64,000 bases of DNA from Martinezella tropici (GTDB lineage: Bacteria > Pseudomonadota > Alphaproteobacteria > Rhizobiales > Rhizobiaceae), in contig NZ_QMKK01000058.1 of assembly GCF_003287875.1 (NCBI RefSeq), positions 22,323-86,322 of the forward strand, written 5' to 3'. The notes under the pieces were generated by a model that saw nothing but the letters and a program-made list of their open reading frames with translations, ran no database searches and was not told the DNA's origin. This document shows positions 9,101 to 16,401 of this stretch, in pieces. The first letter of the stretch is position 1. Each line of letters opens with the position of its first letter. Made by a program: the position numbers and the translations under genes.

Positions 9101-11598
9101 ATCAGCTGCAGAAAGCCCGTTCCGTTTCCGGTTCGCCCGCGCTGCTTGGTCAGTGGGGCGACTCCACCCTGGTGCCGCGTATGGTTCGCGATACTGCTGG
9201 GACGCCCCCGGTCGATGGCAGCGATCTTGCCTTCTGGAACGGTTATGGCGGCTTTGCGGCCGATGGCAGCGAATATGTCGTGCGCCTGTCCGGCGGCGAA
9301 CAGACGCCGCATCCATGGGTCAACATCATAGCCAACGAGAGCTTCGGCTTCCATGTCTCGGCGGAAGGCGCCGCCTTCACCTGGAGCCAGAATTCCCGCG
9401 ACCATCAGCTGACGCCCTGGACCAACGACATGGTCACAAACCGCCCGGGTGAGGCCTTCTACTTGAAGGATCTCGATCGTGGCTCCGTCATCGTGCCCTA
9501 CGCGTCACTGGCACAGCGCTCAGACACGCGCTTCGAAGCCCGCCACGGCCTCGGCTACTCGGTCTTTTCGACGGTTCAGGACGAGATTTCCCTGGAAGTC
9601 ACCCAGACCCTGAATATGGAAAAACCCGTTAAGCTGACCCAGCTGCGCATCCGCAACGATGCAGGTGAAGCACGCAAGTTGCGTCTCTACGGCTATGCCG
9701 AATGGATTCTTGGCAACAACCCGACGAAGAGCAAGCCCTTCATCATATCGAGCTTCGACAGCGAGAGTGGAGCGGTCTTCGCGAAAAATCCGTTCAGCGT
9801 AAGCTTCGGGACGCGTGTGGCGGCATTCGCTGCAAGCGAAGCACCATCGAGCGTCTCCACCAGCCGCCGCGAGTTCATCGGCCGGCACGGAACGATCCAG
9901 CAGCCGCGCACGGTTTCGGCCGGCTCGCGGCTCTCCAACGCCGTCGATCTCGATGGTGATCCGGCAGCTGCCATGGCATTCGATCTGACGATCGAGCCGG
10001 GCGAAGTGCGCGACATCTGCTTCTATATGGGTGACGCCCCCTCGCAGGAAGAAGCGGCAGCTCTCATCGCCGACATCCGCTCCATCGGTTTTGCAGAGGT
10101 TCTTGAGAAGACGCGTGAGTTCTGGAAGAGCTTCACCGGCAAGGCGCATGTCTCGACACCGGACCAGCGGCTTGACTTCATGGTCAACAATTGGCTGCCC
10201 TATCAGACTTATAGCTGCCGCATCATGGCCCGCACCGCCTTCTATCAGTCGAGCGGTGCGTGGAACCTGCGCGACCAGTTGCAGGATTCGCTGGCCTTCC
10301 TGCTGCATTCGCCTGAGATCGCCCGCAAGCAAATCCTCAATACCGGCCGCCGTCAGTTCCCGGAAGGCGATTTCCAGCATTGGTGGCTGGAAGATAGCGG
10401 TGCCGGCGTTCGCACGAACATCTCCGACGATCCGGTCTGGCTCGCCTATGCCCTCGACCAATATTGCACCGTGACCGGCGACGCCTCGATCATGGACGAG
10501 ATGCTGCCCTTTGTCGAAGGTGCGCAGCTCAGCCCCGGGCAGTACGACGCCTTCCTGCAGCCGCGTGTTTCCGACGAGACAGCATCACTCTACGAACATG
10601 CCGCTCTCGGCCTCGATCTTACGATCAAGCGCACGGGCGTCAACGGTCTGCCGCTGATGATGAGCGGTGACTGGTGCGATAAGATGGATCGTGTCGGCAT
10701 CGCCGGCCGTGGCGAGAGCGTGTGGCTGGCATGGTTCCTCGCCGGCGCCTTGCGCCGCTTCATCGCCTACGCGGAAACGCGCGGCGATACGCAACGCGTC
10801 AGCCGTTGGTCGGATCATCTTGAAAAGCTCAAAGCCGCGATCGAAACGACCGGCTGGGATGGCGAATATTATCGCCGTGGCTACTACGACAACGGCGCGC
10901 CTCTCGGCTCCAGCCAGTCGACGGAAGACAAGATCGACTCGATTGCCCAATCCTGGAGCGTGCTCTCGGGCGAGGGAGATGCCGATCGCAGCAACATGGC
11001 CATGAACGCGGTCCTCGATAAACTGGTTGATGATGAGGGTAAGCTCATCCGCCTGCTGACGCCGCCATTCGTCAAACCGGTCAATGATCCGGGTGTGATC
11101 AAGGCCTACCCGCCGGGCGTCCGTGAAAACGGTGGCCAATACACCCATGCAGCCACCTGGACGGCTCTTGCCCTAGCCCGGATGGGCCGCGGCGAAGATG
11201 CCTGGCGCGCGGTCGAAATGCTCAATCCGATCAACCACGCACTCGACAAATCCTCTGCGGAGACCTATCGCGTCGAGCCCTATGTAATCGCCGGCGACGT
11301 TTATGGAGAAGGTGACCTCAGGGGCCGCGGCGGCTGGAGCTGGTATACCGGTTCGGCCGGGTGGTTCTATCGCGTCGCAATCGAAGGTATCCTCGGTATT
11401 CGCACCGAAAGCGGGCGGTTGCACGTCAAGCCTGTGCTGCCGGCCGGATGGGATGGCTACTCGGCTGCGCTGGAACTGCCCAACGGCAAATACGAAATTT
11501 CGGTTTCGAGAGTTGACGCGACAGGAGGATATTCGGTCACGATCAACGGGACCGCAATGGATGATCAGCAGGAGGGATATTTGCTCGCAGCATCGTAA
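3106..11598 (+). CDS. ndvB: Cyclic beta-1,2-glucan synthase NdvB/ChvB
   Basis: Inner-membrane enzyme of 2830 residues that initiates, elongates and cyclises periplasmic beta-1,2-glucan from UDP-glucose; it is important for osmoadaptation and plant infection in Rhizobiaceae. Length matches Sinorhizobium NdvB (about 2830). Seen in order: a soluble N-terminal region; membrane segments near residues 404-465; a GT84 glycosyltransferase domain with a DxD (LDSDTR, D622/D624) and the RQHRWARGDWQ motif; membrane segments near 805-847 and 936-978; a glycoamylase-like region (from about 1276, YGFHDAVDF near 1460); and a C-terminal GH94 phosphorylase-type domain with WNLRDQLQDSLAF and GDWCDKMDRVG (near 2521), thought to control chain length. 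I chose the ATG at 3106 (MSSKDTV) because the 28 residues before it are not typical of the family. The exporter gene ndvA is not adjacent. Confidence 0.97.
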   Translation: MSSKDTVNDSAPTPQMAHSDREFGIRAALLSNDQLRAMAAKFAETRTLDLLKFNGFDFYLRHKENENEILRVYRAAAADVDAGESITPAAEWLLDNHYIVEEAIQEVRRDFPKKFYRELRKINLDGTEVPRTLALAWLYMAHAHSNISNAGMTAVTEGFQDRETLRIGELWALPSLVRYVLIDNLRRVASQIDKSREMRAAANTAATEVISLGDAGAAQHLETLAANLDDTTFVTQLHYRLRNALEPTEAALNWLEAKLSAKGTDAEAVMSAEQIRLGAANALMGSIIKSLREINDTDWSEWVEEVSTIDKLLWQQTDYAELDAGSRNSYRRQIEKLAKRSDKTEMDIAEAAVRLTDRAKNESRDGSASNIGYYFVGNGRPALEAEIGFRPTLSLRFMRMVRKLNWLSIAIPVLLLTLLALVLVEWAFVDAGMPLFATIVLLLMFALPASEGATGLFNFFATFFITPDRLVGYEFKKGLPADARTLVTIPSLIGRREHVDELVRNLEVHYLANARGEIYYALLTDWPDAEEEETTRDLDVLDYARSKIAELESRYSEEGKQRFYLLHRRRQYNAAEGVWMGWERKRGKLHELNMLLRGSQDTSFIAGFDLVPADVKYVMTLDSDTRVVRDTVVKLVGKMHHPINRPVFDHKKQRVVDGYGVLQPRVTPSLTTGKDASTFQRVFSVNRGLDPYVFAVSDVYQDITGEGTFTGKGLYHVDAFEASLKGRISENSILSHDLLEGSMARCGLVTDCELVEDFPIRYEVEVSRQHRWARGDWQLIPYIFDERRGITALGCWKMLDNLRRSLTPIAWFFASVLGWYWMDPFGALIWQILLIFSLFVAPTLSLINGIIPRTSDIILRAHLHTVWKDIENANAQVALRIIFIADIACVMADAIGRSLYRMFVSRRLMLQWRTAASAQAMAQKTILGHYKVMWRAPLLAILALVFAASSGDIAWLVGLPFVFLWVLSPAIAWLVSQTAETEDRLVVPDHVRNELRKIARRTWRYFDHFVVPDQHFLPPDNVQQTPHAVVAMRTSPTNIGVYLLSVISARRFGWISFEDAVKRIEQTIETVEKLEKYKGHLFNWYHTDTLKPLGRKYVSSVDSGNFAGHLIAVSSACRIWAQSPLAHIHTDLDGIGDVAAILREVLSELDDDTRSNRSLHDRLDGRIAELEAAVATGKREKEFSSGLIERFAGQAREIRELAGSLDREVKTTRSEEVVHWAEKLVETCELHQVDKAFDPTQAPDISERLIRIGNRAREIAFDMDFSFLYRPERRLLSIGFRVETEEVDAACYDLLASEARLTSLFSVAKGDLPTEHWYKLGRHVVPVGTRGALVSWSGSMFEYLMPPLVMQERSGGILNQTNNLIVLEQMNYARKLGTPWGISEAAFNARDHQMNYQYSNFGVPTLGLKRGLGQNAVIAPYASLLASQYNPVAALENLERLRAVGALGMYGFHDAVDFTASRVPEGKQCAVVYNYYAHHHGMSIAAVANVAFDGLLRELFHADPIIEAAELLLQEKAPRDIPVMASKHETDAPATIQGDLMRPEVRRLEDPASRERELLLLSNGRYSTMLTATGSGYSRWKNLSVNRWRADPTEDRWGSFIFMRDTASNEWWSATAEPRSIANEHVRVSFSDDKAEFIKTVGELTSGMEVFVASNYDAEGRRLTISNTGTEDRVIEVTSYMEPVATLDAVDTGHPVFARMFLKTEVAAKGDAIFVERQKRGVTDPEVAIAHLIVDTSGEDLPTYHETDRMRFLGRGRTLTEAAAFDAGAELSNSSGFTMDTCLSLRRTLRVPAGEEVSVTFWTIAAAERAELEAAVEHYRRPESFAQGLVQAWTRTQSQLRQIGVNSKEAAAYQRFARYIIYPDMALRADNKTVREGLKSQSVLWGATLSGDAPLMTLRITDELGTDLVKELLRAQGLLQSRGVEVDLVIFNERSGEAAAEMQRTIDQLCDAARHASEVAGIQRNIYVLRKDLTSPEAYDAIIAASRVVLRGRDGSLVDQLQKARSVSGSPALLGQWGDSTLVPRMVRDTAGTPPVDGSDLAFWNGYGGFAADGSEYVVRLSGGEQTPHPWVNIIANESFGFHVSAEGAAFTWSQNSRDHQLTPWTNDMVTNRPGEAFYLKDLDRGSVIVPYASLAQRSDTRFEARHGLGYSVFSTVQDEISLEVTQTLNMEKPVKLTQLRIRNDAGEARKLRLYGYAEWILGNNPTKSKPFIISSFDSESGAVFAKNPFSVSFGTRVAAFAASEAPSSVSTSRREFIGRHGTIQQPRTVSAGSRLSNAVDLDGDPAAAMAFDLTIEPGEVRDICFYMGDAPSQEEAAALIADIRSIGFAEVLEKTREFWKSFTGKAHVSTPDQRLDFMVNNWLPYQTYSCRIMARTAFYQSSGAWNLRDQLQDSLAFLLHSPEIARKQILNTGRRQFPEGDFQHWWLEDSGAGVRTNISDDPVWLAYALDQYCTVTGDASIMDEMLPFVEGAQLSPGQYDAFLQPRVSDETASLYEHAALGLDLTIKRTGVNGLPLMMSGDWCDKMDRVGIAGRGESVWLAWFLAGALRRFIAYAETRGDTQRVSRWSDHLEKLKAAIETTGWDGEYYRRGYYDNGAPLGSSQSTEDKIDSIAQSWSVLSGEGDADRSNMAMNAVLDKLVDDEGKLIRLLTPPFVKPVNDPGVIKAYPPGVRENGGQYTHAATWTALALARMGRGEDAWRAVEMLNPINHALDKSSAETYRVEPYVIAGDVYGEGDLRGRGGWSWYTGSAGWFYRVAIEGILGIRTESGRLHVKPVLPAGWDGYSAALELPNGKYEISVSRVDATGGYSVTINGTAMDDQQEGYLLAAS

Positions 11599-11599
11599 T

Positions 11600-11735
11600 C
11601 AGTCACGATCAGCCCGGCGGCCGCGCGCTGCGCGAAATACTCTCCCATCAGCGGCGTCGGCACGTTGTCGGGCGTGGCGCGGGTGCGCGTCATCGCCGAC
11701 ATCCAGATGCGATTGAGCAGAAGAAGGCAGCTGCC
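11600..11735 (-). pseudogene. Remnant of an Old Yellow Enzyme (NemA-like ene-reductase)
   Basis: The minus strand encodes LNRIWMSAMTRTRATPDNVP followed by TPLMGEYFAQRAAAGLIVTD. This is the N-terminal FMN-binding segment of Old Yellow Enzyme family proteins (NRIVMAPMTRxRA...P..LM.EYYAQRASAGLIVTE). Only about 45 of some 360 residues remain; the rest is absent on both sides, ndvB ending immediately next to it. It is fused in frame to an unrelated SDR fragment, so the join is a deletion scar and not a gene. Confidence 0.7.
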
Positions 11736-11910
11736 CCGCACCAGGTCAGCAAATGCGCCGTACTCCCGCTCGCTCGTAACGTCGCCGGCTTTGACGATGA
11801 GGCGATCGCTTGCGATTACGTCCGCCAGTTTACCTAGCGCCTCCTCGTCGGTGTCGGTGGCGAGCACATTTTCGCCACTCGCGATAAACCGTTCGAGTAG
11901 GCGCCTGTGC
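11736..11910 (-). pseudogene. Remnant of a short-chain dehydrogenase N-terminus
   Basis: Upstream of and in frame with the Old Yellow Enzyme remnant, the minus strand reads ERFIASGENVLATDTDEEAL then GKLADVIASDRLIVKAGDVT. This is the strand-2 and strand-3 region of an SDR Rossmann fold, where the D of ATD contacts NAD and the D of GDVT precedes the adenine pocket. The glycine-rich start is broken by a stop codon and a probable frameshift near 11905-11920. Catalytic parts are missing. Confidence 0.6.
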
Positions 11911-11949
11911 CGTCAGCTACCCTTGTCACGACGAACGTTCGTCTGGCTC

Positions 11950-12797
11950 TTATCGCTTCGTCTCGGTGGCCGCGAGTTCATTGAAGTACTCGGCGAGCTG
12001 GCGCGGTTCGTGGCCGAGAATCGCTCGCAGCGTCAGAGCGTTGGCGCGCAAGCCGGTGCGGTCGTAATGCGCGAACATCGGCCTCAAGGGTGCAATGTCG
12101 TCACCAAGCGAGTTCGCATCGATCCGCTCTGCCCGAACCGATCGGCCAAGCGCTTCGCCCATGAGGCGGGCAACGTCGTGGCGGTTAAGCCAGCCGTCGG
12201 ACGCGAGCTCATACGTGCCGTAGAGCAGGCGGTCTTCAGTGAGGGCGATGGCCGCGACTTCGGCGACGTCACGGTAATCGACTCTGCTGAAGCGTGTGTC
12301 ACAGGACCAAGGCTCAGCCAGTACGCCGGTCACAGCCACCTTCTTCCACATCGCCTCGAAGTTCTGAAAGTAAAGCGCGGGGTGCAGGAAACTGTATTCG
12401 ATCCCGTATTCGAGAATCATGTCTTCGACTGAAGCCTTGGCGGAATGGTTTGAAAGGCCGGCGATCACAGGATGGAAGACCGAGGAAAATACGATCCGCC
12501 GGACACCCGCGCGGACCGCGGCCGTCACGAAATTTCGGCCAATATCGGCCTCGCGGGGGATGAAAGCCGGTGCGATGTAGAAGACCCGCTCTATGCCTTC
12601 GAGCGCGGTCGCGACACTCTTCGGATCGGTCAAGTCCGCGACCACCGTTTCTGCTGCTCCATGTTCACGGACCGAACTCTCTCGGCTGTGGTCCCGGACG
12701 AGACCACGGATGTGCGCCCCGCGGACGGCCAGAGCGGGCACGACATGACCGGCGAATTTGCCGGACGCGCCGACAACAAGTGTCGATATGTTTGTCA
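11950..12797 (-). CDS. NmrA-like NAD(P)-binding protein (atypical SDR)
   Basis: Protein of 282 residues with a Rossmann GxxGxxG variant at the start (LVVGASGKFAGHVV), the FYIAPAF and RIVFSSVFHP strands, and no YxxxK catalytic pair. It belongs to the NmrA/HSCARG-like group of NAD(P)H sensors and quinone or nitro reductase-like proteins (compare E. coli QorB). The family often responds to redox state. I place the start at the ATG at 12797 (MTNISTL), preceded by AGGAAA, because the longer frame adds residues typical of non-coding DNA. It is divergent from a LysR regulator (12883), which is the usual arrangement for a regulator and its target. Confidence 0.85.
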
Positions 12798-12882
12798 TGG
12801 TTGTTTTCCTGTTTCGCTTTGGCAGGGAACGATGCGAATCGACAAAAGGATCGATCCGTTCCGTGGACTTATCGTCTACGGA

Positions 12883-13830
12883 ATGGAACAATGGATCCTG
12901 ATGATTGACCTCAATGACTTGCGCGTCTTCAACAAGGTGGCCGGTCTGCGCAGTTTCTCTGACGCAGGGACCGCCCTCGGTATGCCCAAGTCGAGCGTCA
13001 GCCGGGCGATCAGCCGGCTCGAACGTGATTTGGCAATCCGATTGTTCCAGCGGACGACACGCGATGTGGCGCTGACGCAGGCGGGCCAAGCGCTGTACGA
13101 GCGCGCTCGGGATCTGCTCGCCGGACTTGAAGACGTTGCGGTCTTCACAACCAGTTTGGCGGACACGCCGCGTGGCAGGCTCACGATCAGCGCCGGAATC
13201 GGGTTCGGCATAAATGTTCTCGGCCGACAGTTGCCTGGCTTTCTTGATCGTTATCCGGAGATCAGCGTTTCGATCGACCTCACCAGCCGCAATGCTGAAC
13301 TGGTTTCCGAACAGGTGGACGTGGCGATCCGCATGGGACCGCTTGCCGATTCAGCACTGGTCGCCACCCGCCTCGGGACACTGACGCAATATATCTGTGC
13401 GGCAAAATCCTACCTGGATCGATGCGATCACCCGAACGAACCGCAAGACTTGCTTTCCCATCAGATCATCGACTTGCCGACGGCGAGCAGTAAGCCGCGA
13501 CCGTGGCGTCTGGTTAGGGGAGATGAGAGCCGGAATATCTCACCGACGGCCAGAGTTGAGGTCAACGATATGTTGACAATCTGCGCACTGGTGAGGGGTG
13601 GCGCCGGGATCGCCGCTGTGACCGCCTATTTGTGTGGTAACGACATTCTTGAGGGAACACTCGAACGAGTGTTGCCAGAGTGGTCGCTCCCGCCGCTGCC
13701 GGTCAGTTTGGTGTTTCCCAGCAAGCGGGAGGTTTCGCCCGCCGTACGCGTCTTCGTTGACTACCTGCGCGAGACGAACGTTGCCGGGAATGACTGGCTG
13801 GCAGATCCGTTGCTGGCGAAGGGCAGGTAG
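12883..13830 (+). CDS. LysR-family transcriptional regulator
   Basis: LysR regulator of about 315 residues. The N-terminal winged HTH is clear (DLNDLRVFNKVAGLRSFSDA, then GMPKSSVSRAISRLERDLAI RLFQRTTRDVALTQAG). It is followed by the substrate-binding effector domain, with the CrgA/DmlR-like features RGRLTISAGIGFG and DVAIRMG. Two starts are possible: ATG 12883 (MEQWILMIDL) or ATG 12901 (MIDLNDL); neither has a strong ribosome-binding site. It lies divergent from the NmrA-like gene with an 85-base gap that should hold the operator, so control of that gene is the simplest inference. Its inducer is unknown. Confidence 0.9.
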   Translation: MEQWILMIDLNDLRVFNKVAGLRSFSDAGTALGMPKSSVSRAISRLERDLAIRLFQRTTRDVALTQAGQALYERARDLLAGLEDVAVFTTSLADTPRGRLTISAGIGFGINVLGRQLPGFLDRYPEISVSIDLTSRNAELVSEQVDVAIRMGPLADSALVATRLGTLTQYICAAKSYLDRCDHPNEPQDLLSHQIIDLPTASSKPRPWRLVRGDESRNISPTARVEVNDMLTICALVRGGAGIAAVTAYLCGNDILEGTLERVLPEWSLPPLPVSLVFPSKREVSPAVRVFVDYLRETNVAGNDWLADPLLAKGR

Positions 13831-13949
13831 TTTGCACTTGGCAACAGCAAATCCGCTCGCGTCCATCTGTCAATATGCATTCGACGCTCCGGCTTATTGG
13901 GTCGAGGCTTCCGGGCACCAGACAGATCCGCGGCATGAGTTTCAATCGG

Positions 13950-14091
13950 CGCCCAACGATTTTCACTTTGGAGCAGGAAGATATCGTGCCCGATCTCGTC
14001 ACCATTGCCAAAGGTCTGGGAGGCGGTTTCCAACCGACCGGCGCAGTGATGCTGTCACGCAGGATCTATCAGGCATTCGGGCGTTTAGCAC
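13950..14091 (+). pseudogene. Remnant of a class III (omega) aminotransferase
   Basis: The plus strand encodes FTLEQEDIVPDLVTIAKGLG followed by GGFQPTGAVMLSRRIYQAF. This is the cofactor-lysine region of class III PLP aminotransferases (...E.GIVPD..T.AKGLGGGYQPIGAVL.S..I), with the Schiff-base Lys in TIAKGLGGG. Only about 47 residues survive; upstream sequence degenerates toward the LysR gene and downstream it collides with the 3' end of the MocR gene. It may be what is left of an aminotransferase once paired with that regulator. Confidence 0.7.
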
Positions 14092-14096
14092 ATTCT

Positions 14097-15500
14097 CTAG
14101 AAAAAGGAGCCGGACATTTCGGGTGCGCCTTCAAGCGCATGGGCCATGAATCCCACGGCGGCCTTCAGCTTGTCCCGTTGGATCGGTCCTCCGAGGCAGA
14201 CGCGAACCGCTTCCTGCGCAGGTCCATCGACCGTGAAGGCATCGCTCGCGACGACACCTAGGCCGGAGGAACGCATGTGGCTTCCGAATGTCGAACGCGT
14301 CCAGCCATGAACGAGCGGCAGCCAGATATTGAAGCTTATCGCGTCGCCGCGATAGCTGCCAGCGGGCAGCACGTCCGCGATAAGCGCCTGCCGTGCTGCG
14401 GCTTCGGCTCTGATGAAGCGCAGGATGCTGTCGGCCGTTCCGTCCTCTATCCAGCGCGTGGCAAGCGCGGTGGCAAGCGGCGAGGCCATAACGTTATTGG
14501 CGCGCATCGCTGCGACGAACGGCCAGCCTGCCTTCGAGTCTGGCGCGACCACGTAAGCGAGCCTGAGACCTGCACCGATACATTTGGCGAGCCCGCCGAT
14601 ATGCCAGGTCAAATCCGGCGCCATGGCGGCGAGCGGCGGCGGGCTATGCTGCGGGATGAAGCCATAGGCATCGTCCTCGACGATCGGCACGTGATACTTG
14701 CGGGCAACGGCGCAGATCTCGGCGCGGCGTCCTTCCGGGATGGTTAGCGTCAGCGGGTTCTGCAGCGTCGGATTGAGATAGAGAGCCTTGGGCTTTCGCG
14801 TCTCGCAGGCCTCGGCAAATGCGGCGGCAATAATGCCGTCCTCATCCATCGGCAGGCCGACGAGGTTGAGGCGCAGCTGCGCGGCGATCGACCGCATGCC
14901 GGGATAGGTGATGTTTTCCGAAAGCACCGTTTCGCCCGGCTTTGCCAGCATGCCGAAGATCGCCAGCAGCGCCGGATGCGCTCCGGGGGTGACGAATATC
15001 CGCTCCTGCGACGGCACCAGCCCGCGCCGGCTAAGCCAGGCAGCCGCCGCCTCCTTGTCCATGCCAGCACCACCAAAGCCTTGGTAACGAAGCAGAGAGA
15101 CGAGATTTGTCGCGACTGACGACAGCCCTTCCCGCATGCGGGCCAGCAGATCCGGGTCGTCCGGCTCCGGCGGCATGTTCATGGAGAAATCGACCGCCGA
15201 CGTTCGCCGGATATCAGGAACGGCATCGGAGGAGAAACCGAGCCGCTCCTTTTCCAGGCCACCGGTCACGAACGTACCGCGGCCAACATGAGTCTTCACC
15301 AGCCCGCGCTTTTGCGCTTCTACATAACCGCGTGCGACCGTCGTGAAGTCGATGTTGAGCTGCTTGGCGAGTTCCCGCTGCGGTGGCAGTCGATCCCCAA
15401 CGACAAGGTTACCGCTGCGCAGGTCGAGTTCGATGACATCGGCGATCGCCATGTAGCGCGGGCCGCTGCTGCGGCTGAGGTCGGGAACCCATCGTTTCAT
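14097..15500 (-). CDS. MocR-type PLP-dependent regulator (GntR HTH + aminotransferase fold)
   Basis: Protein of 467 residues. Residues about 15-80 form a GntR winged HTH (LRSGNLVVGDRLPPQRELAK, then DFTTVARGYVEAQKRGLV), and about 110-460 a fold-type I aminotransferase domain with YLNPTLQNPLT, the VEDDAYG motif and a PLP-lysine in GGLAKCIGAGLRLAYV. MocR proteins sense PLP or amino compounds and usually activate a divergent operon by binding direct repeats. Here the gene is divergent from the Nit1C cluster across a 365-base gap, so it is the obvious candidate regulator. An aminotransferase remnant abuts its 3' end, which offers an alternative former target. Confidence 0.9.
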   Translation of the reverse strand: MKRWVPDLSRSSGPRYMAIADVIELDLRSGNLVVGDRLPPQRELAKQLNIDFTTVARGYVEAQKRGLVKTHVGRGTFVTGGLEKERLGFSSDAVPDIRRTSAVDFSMNMPPEPDDPDLLARMREGLSSVATNLVSLLRYQGFGGAGMDKEAAAAWLSRRGLVPSQERIFVTPGAHPALLAIFGMLAKPGETVLSENITYPGMRSIAAQLRLNLVGLPMDEDGIIAAAFAEACETRKPKALYLNPTLQNPLTLTIPEGRRAEICAVARKYHVPIVEDDAYGFIPQHSPPPLAAMAPDLTWHIGGLAKCIGAGLRLAYVVAPDSKAGWPFVAAMRANNVMASPLATALATRWIEDGTADSILRFIRAEAAARQALIADVLPAGSYRGDAISFNIWLPLVHGWTRSTFGSHMRSSGLGVVASDAFTVDGPAQEAVRVCLGGPIQRDKLKAAVGFMAHALEGAPEMSGSFF

Positions 15501-15636
15501 GTGTCCGCAATCCGGTTAAACTGTCTTTATTGACCGTATATTGTTGCATCGGCCTCTTGTCACCTAAAATAATATACCGGCCGCGTTTTCTTGTGGCTCG
15601 AGGCGCTAGCAGCCGCTCGCAAACACTCACTCGCAA

Positions 15637-15823
15637 AATTGAATGCATATTGGAGGTATTCATTATGTGCATTGTCGCTTCCATTTTCGGCAGCCTTTTG
15701 GCGCAGCTTTCGGCAACGAGAAGTGCAGAGCAAGTAAATGACGGGAGAATTGAATGCTTTCTTCGACAATTTGAACGCATTTTAGGCAAACTTCATATTG
15801 GCATGGCCTTTGCAATTGAATGG
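15637..15823. repeat. Three copies of an AATTGAATG motif between MocR and Nit1C genes
   Basis: AATTGAATGC occurs at 15637-15646 and 15748-15757, and AATTGAATGG at 15814-15823, all in the same orientation. MocR regulators generally bind spaced direct repeats, so these could be operators. Spacings of 111 and 66 bases are irregular, so the call is tentative. Confidence 0.3.
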
Positions 15824-15856
15824 CGTACCCCGCGACGGGGCCTGACATCAACATAG
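15665..15856 (+). CDS. Possible small ORF upstream of the Nit1C cluster
   Basis: An ATG at 15665 follows a strong GGAGG (15652-15656) and opens a 63-codon frame beginning MCIVASIFGSLLAQLSATRS. It resembles no family I know. The start is hydrophobic, but the remainder is basic and unlike a membrane protein. Its 3' end overlaps the sigma-54 promoter of the cluster, which argues against a conserved gene. It may be a leader peptide or chance. Confidence 0.25.
   Translation: MCIVASIFGSLLAQLSATRSAEQVNDGRIECFLRQFERILGKLHIGMAFAIEWRTPRRGLTST
15798..15814 (+). promoter_or_regulatory. Sigma-54 (RpoN) -24/-12 promoter for the Nit1C cluster
   Basis: TTGGCATGGCCTTTGCA matches the consensus YTGGCACG-N4-TTGCW at all core positions except one (T for C), with exactly 10 bases between the GG and GC doublets. 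It lies 51 bases before the first ATG (15866), giving a predicted transcript start near 15825. A CCCCG/CGGGG hairpin (15828-15840) sits just after it, in the leader. RpoN control fits a cluster named for nitrogen-starvation response. Confidence 0.65.
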
Positions 15857-15865
15857 GAGCCATTC

Positions 15866-16348
15866 ATGCCCGCAGTTACCGCACCCGCCCATGCCGACGG
15901 CGATTTCCTTGTCGATTACGAAGAAAAGGTCTTCGAGGATGTCCAGGCCAAGGAGGGTGAGAAAGCCCTCATCACCTTCCATACCGTCGCCTTCGAGGGA
16001 TCGATCGGTCTCGTCAACCTTCTCCAGGCCAAGCGCCTCAAGCGCAAAGGCTTTGAGACGTCCGTGCTGCTTTACGGTCCCGGCGTAACGCTTGGCGTGC
16101 AGCGTGGCTTCCCCAAACTCGGAGCGGAAGCTTTTCCGGGCCATCTCAACTTCAACAACCAGATCAAGGGCTTCATGGAAGAAGGTGGCAAGGTCTATGC
16201 CTGCCGTTTCGCGCTGCAGGCGCTTTACGGCCATGGCGAAGGCTCGCTGATCCCCGGCATCACCCCGATCAGCCCGCTCGATGTCCTCGACCTCATCCTG
16301 ATCCACCGCCGCGACGGCGCCTTCATCCTCGACACCTGGACGCTCTGA
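15866..16348 (+). CDS. MSMEG_0572/Sll0783-family Nit1C protein
   Basis: First gene of the Nit1C cluster, 160 residues, preceded by AGGAG. It is recognised by its conserved core (ALITFHTVAFEGSIGLVNLL, then LLYGPGVTLGVQRGFPKLGAEAFPGH) and by gene order. The fold resembles DsrE-like small alpha/beta proteins. The family accompanies the nitrilase in cyanobacteria, mycobacteria, burkholderias and rhizobia and was named for induction on nitrogen starvation; its biochemical role is not established. There is a Cys at about position 112 (VYACRFALQAL). It starts an operon of nine tightly packed genes. Confidence 0.88.
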   Translation: MPAVTAPAHADGDFLVDYEEKVFEDVQAKEGEKALITFHTVAFEGSIGLVNLLQAKRLKRKGFETSVLLYGPGVTLGVQRGFPKLGAEAFPGHLNFNNQIKGFMEEGGKVYACRFALQALYGHGEGSLIPGITPISPLDVLDLILIHRRDGAFILDTWTL

Positions 16349-16401
16349 CCGACCGGAGGCGGGGCGGGGCCCCGCTTTCATCCGCCCAAAAGGAGTTCGC
16401 C

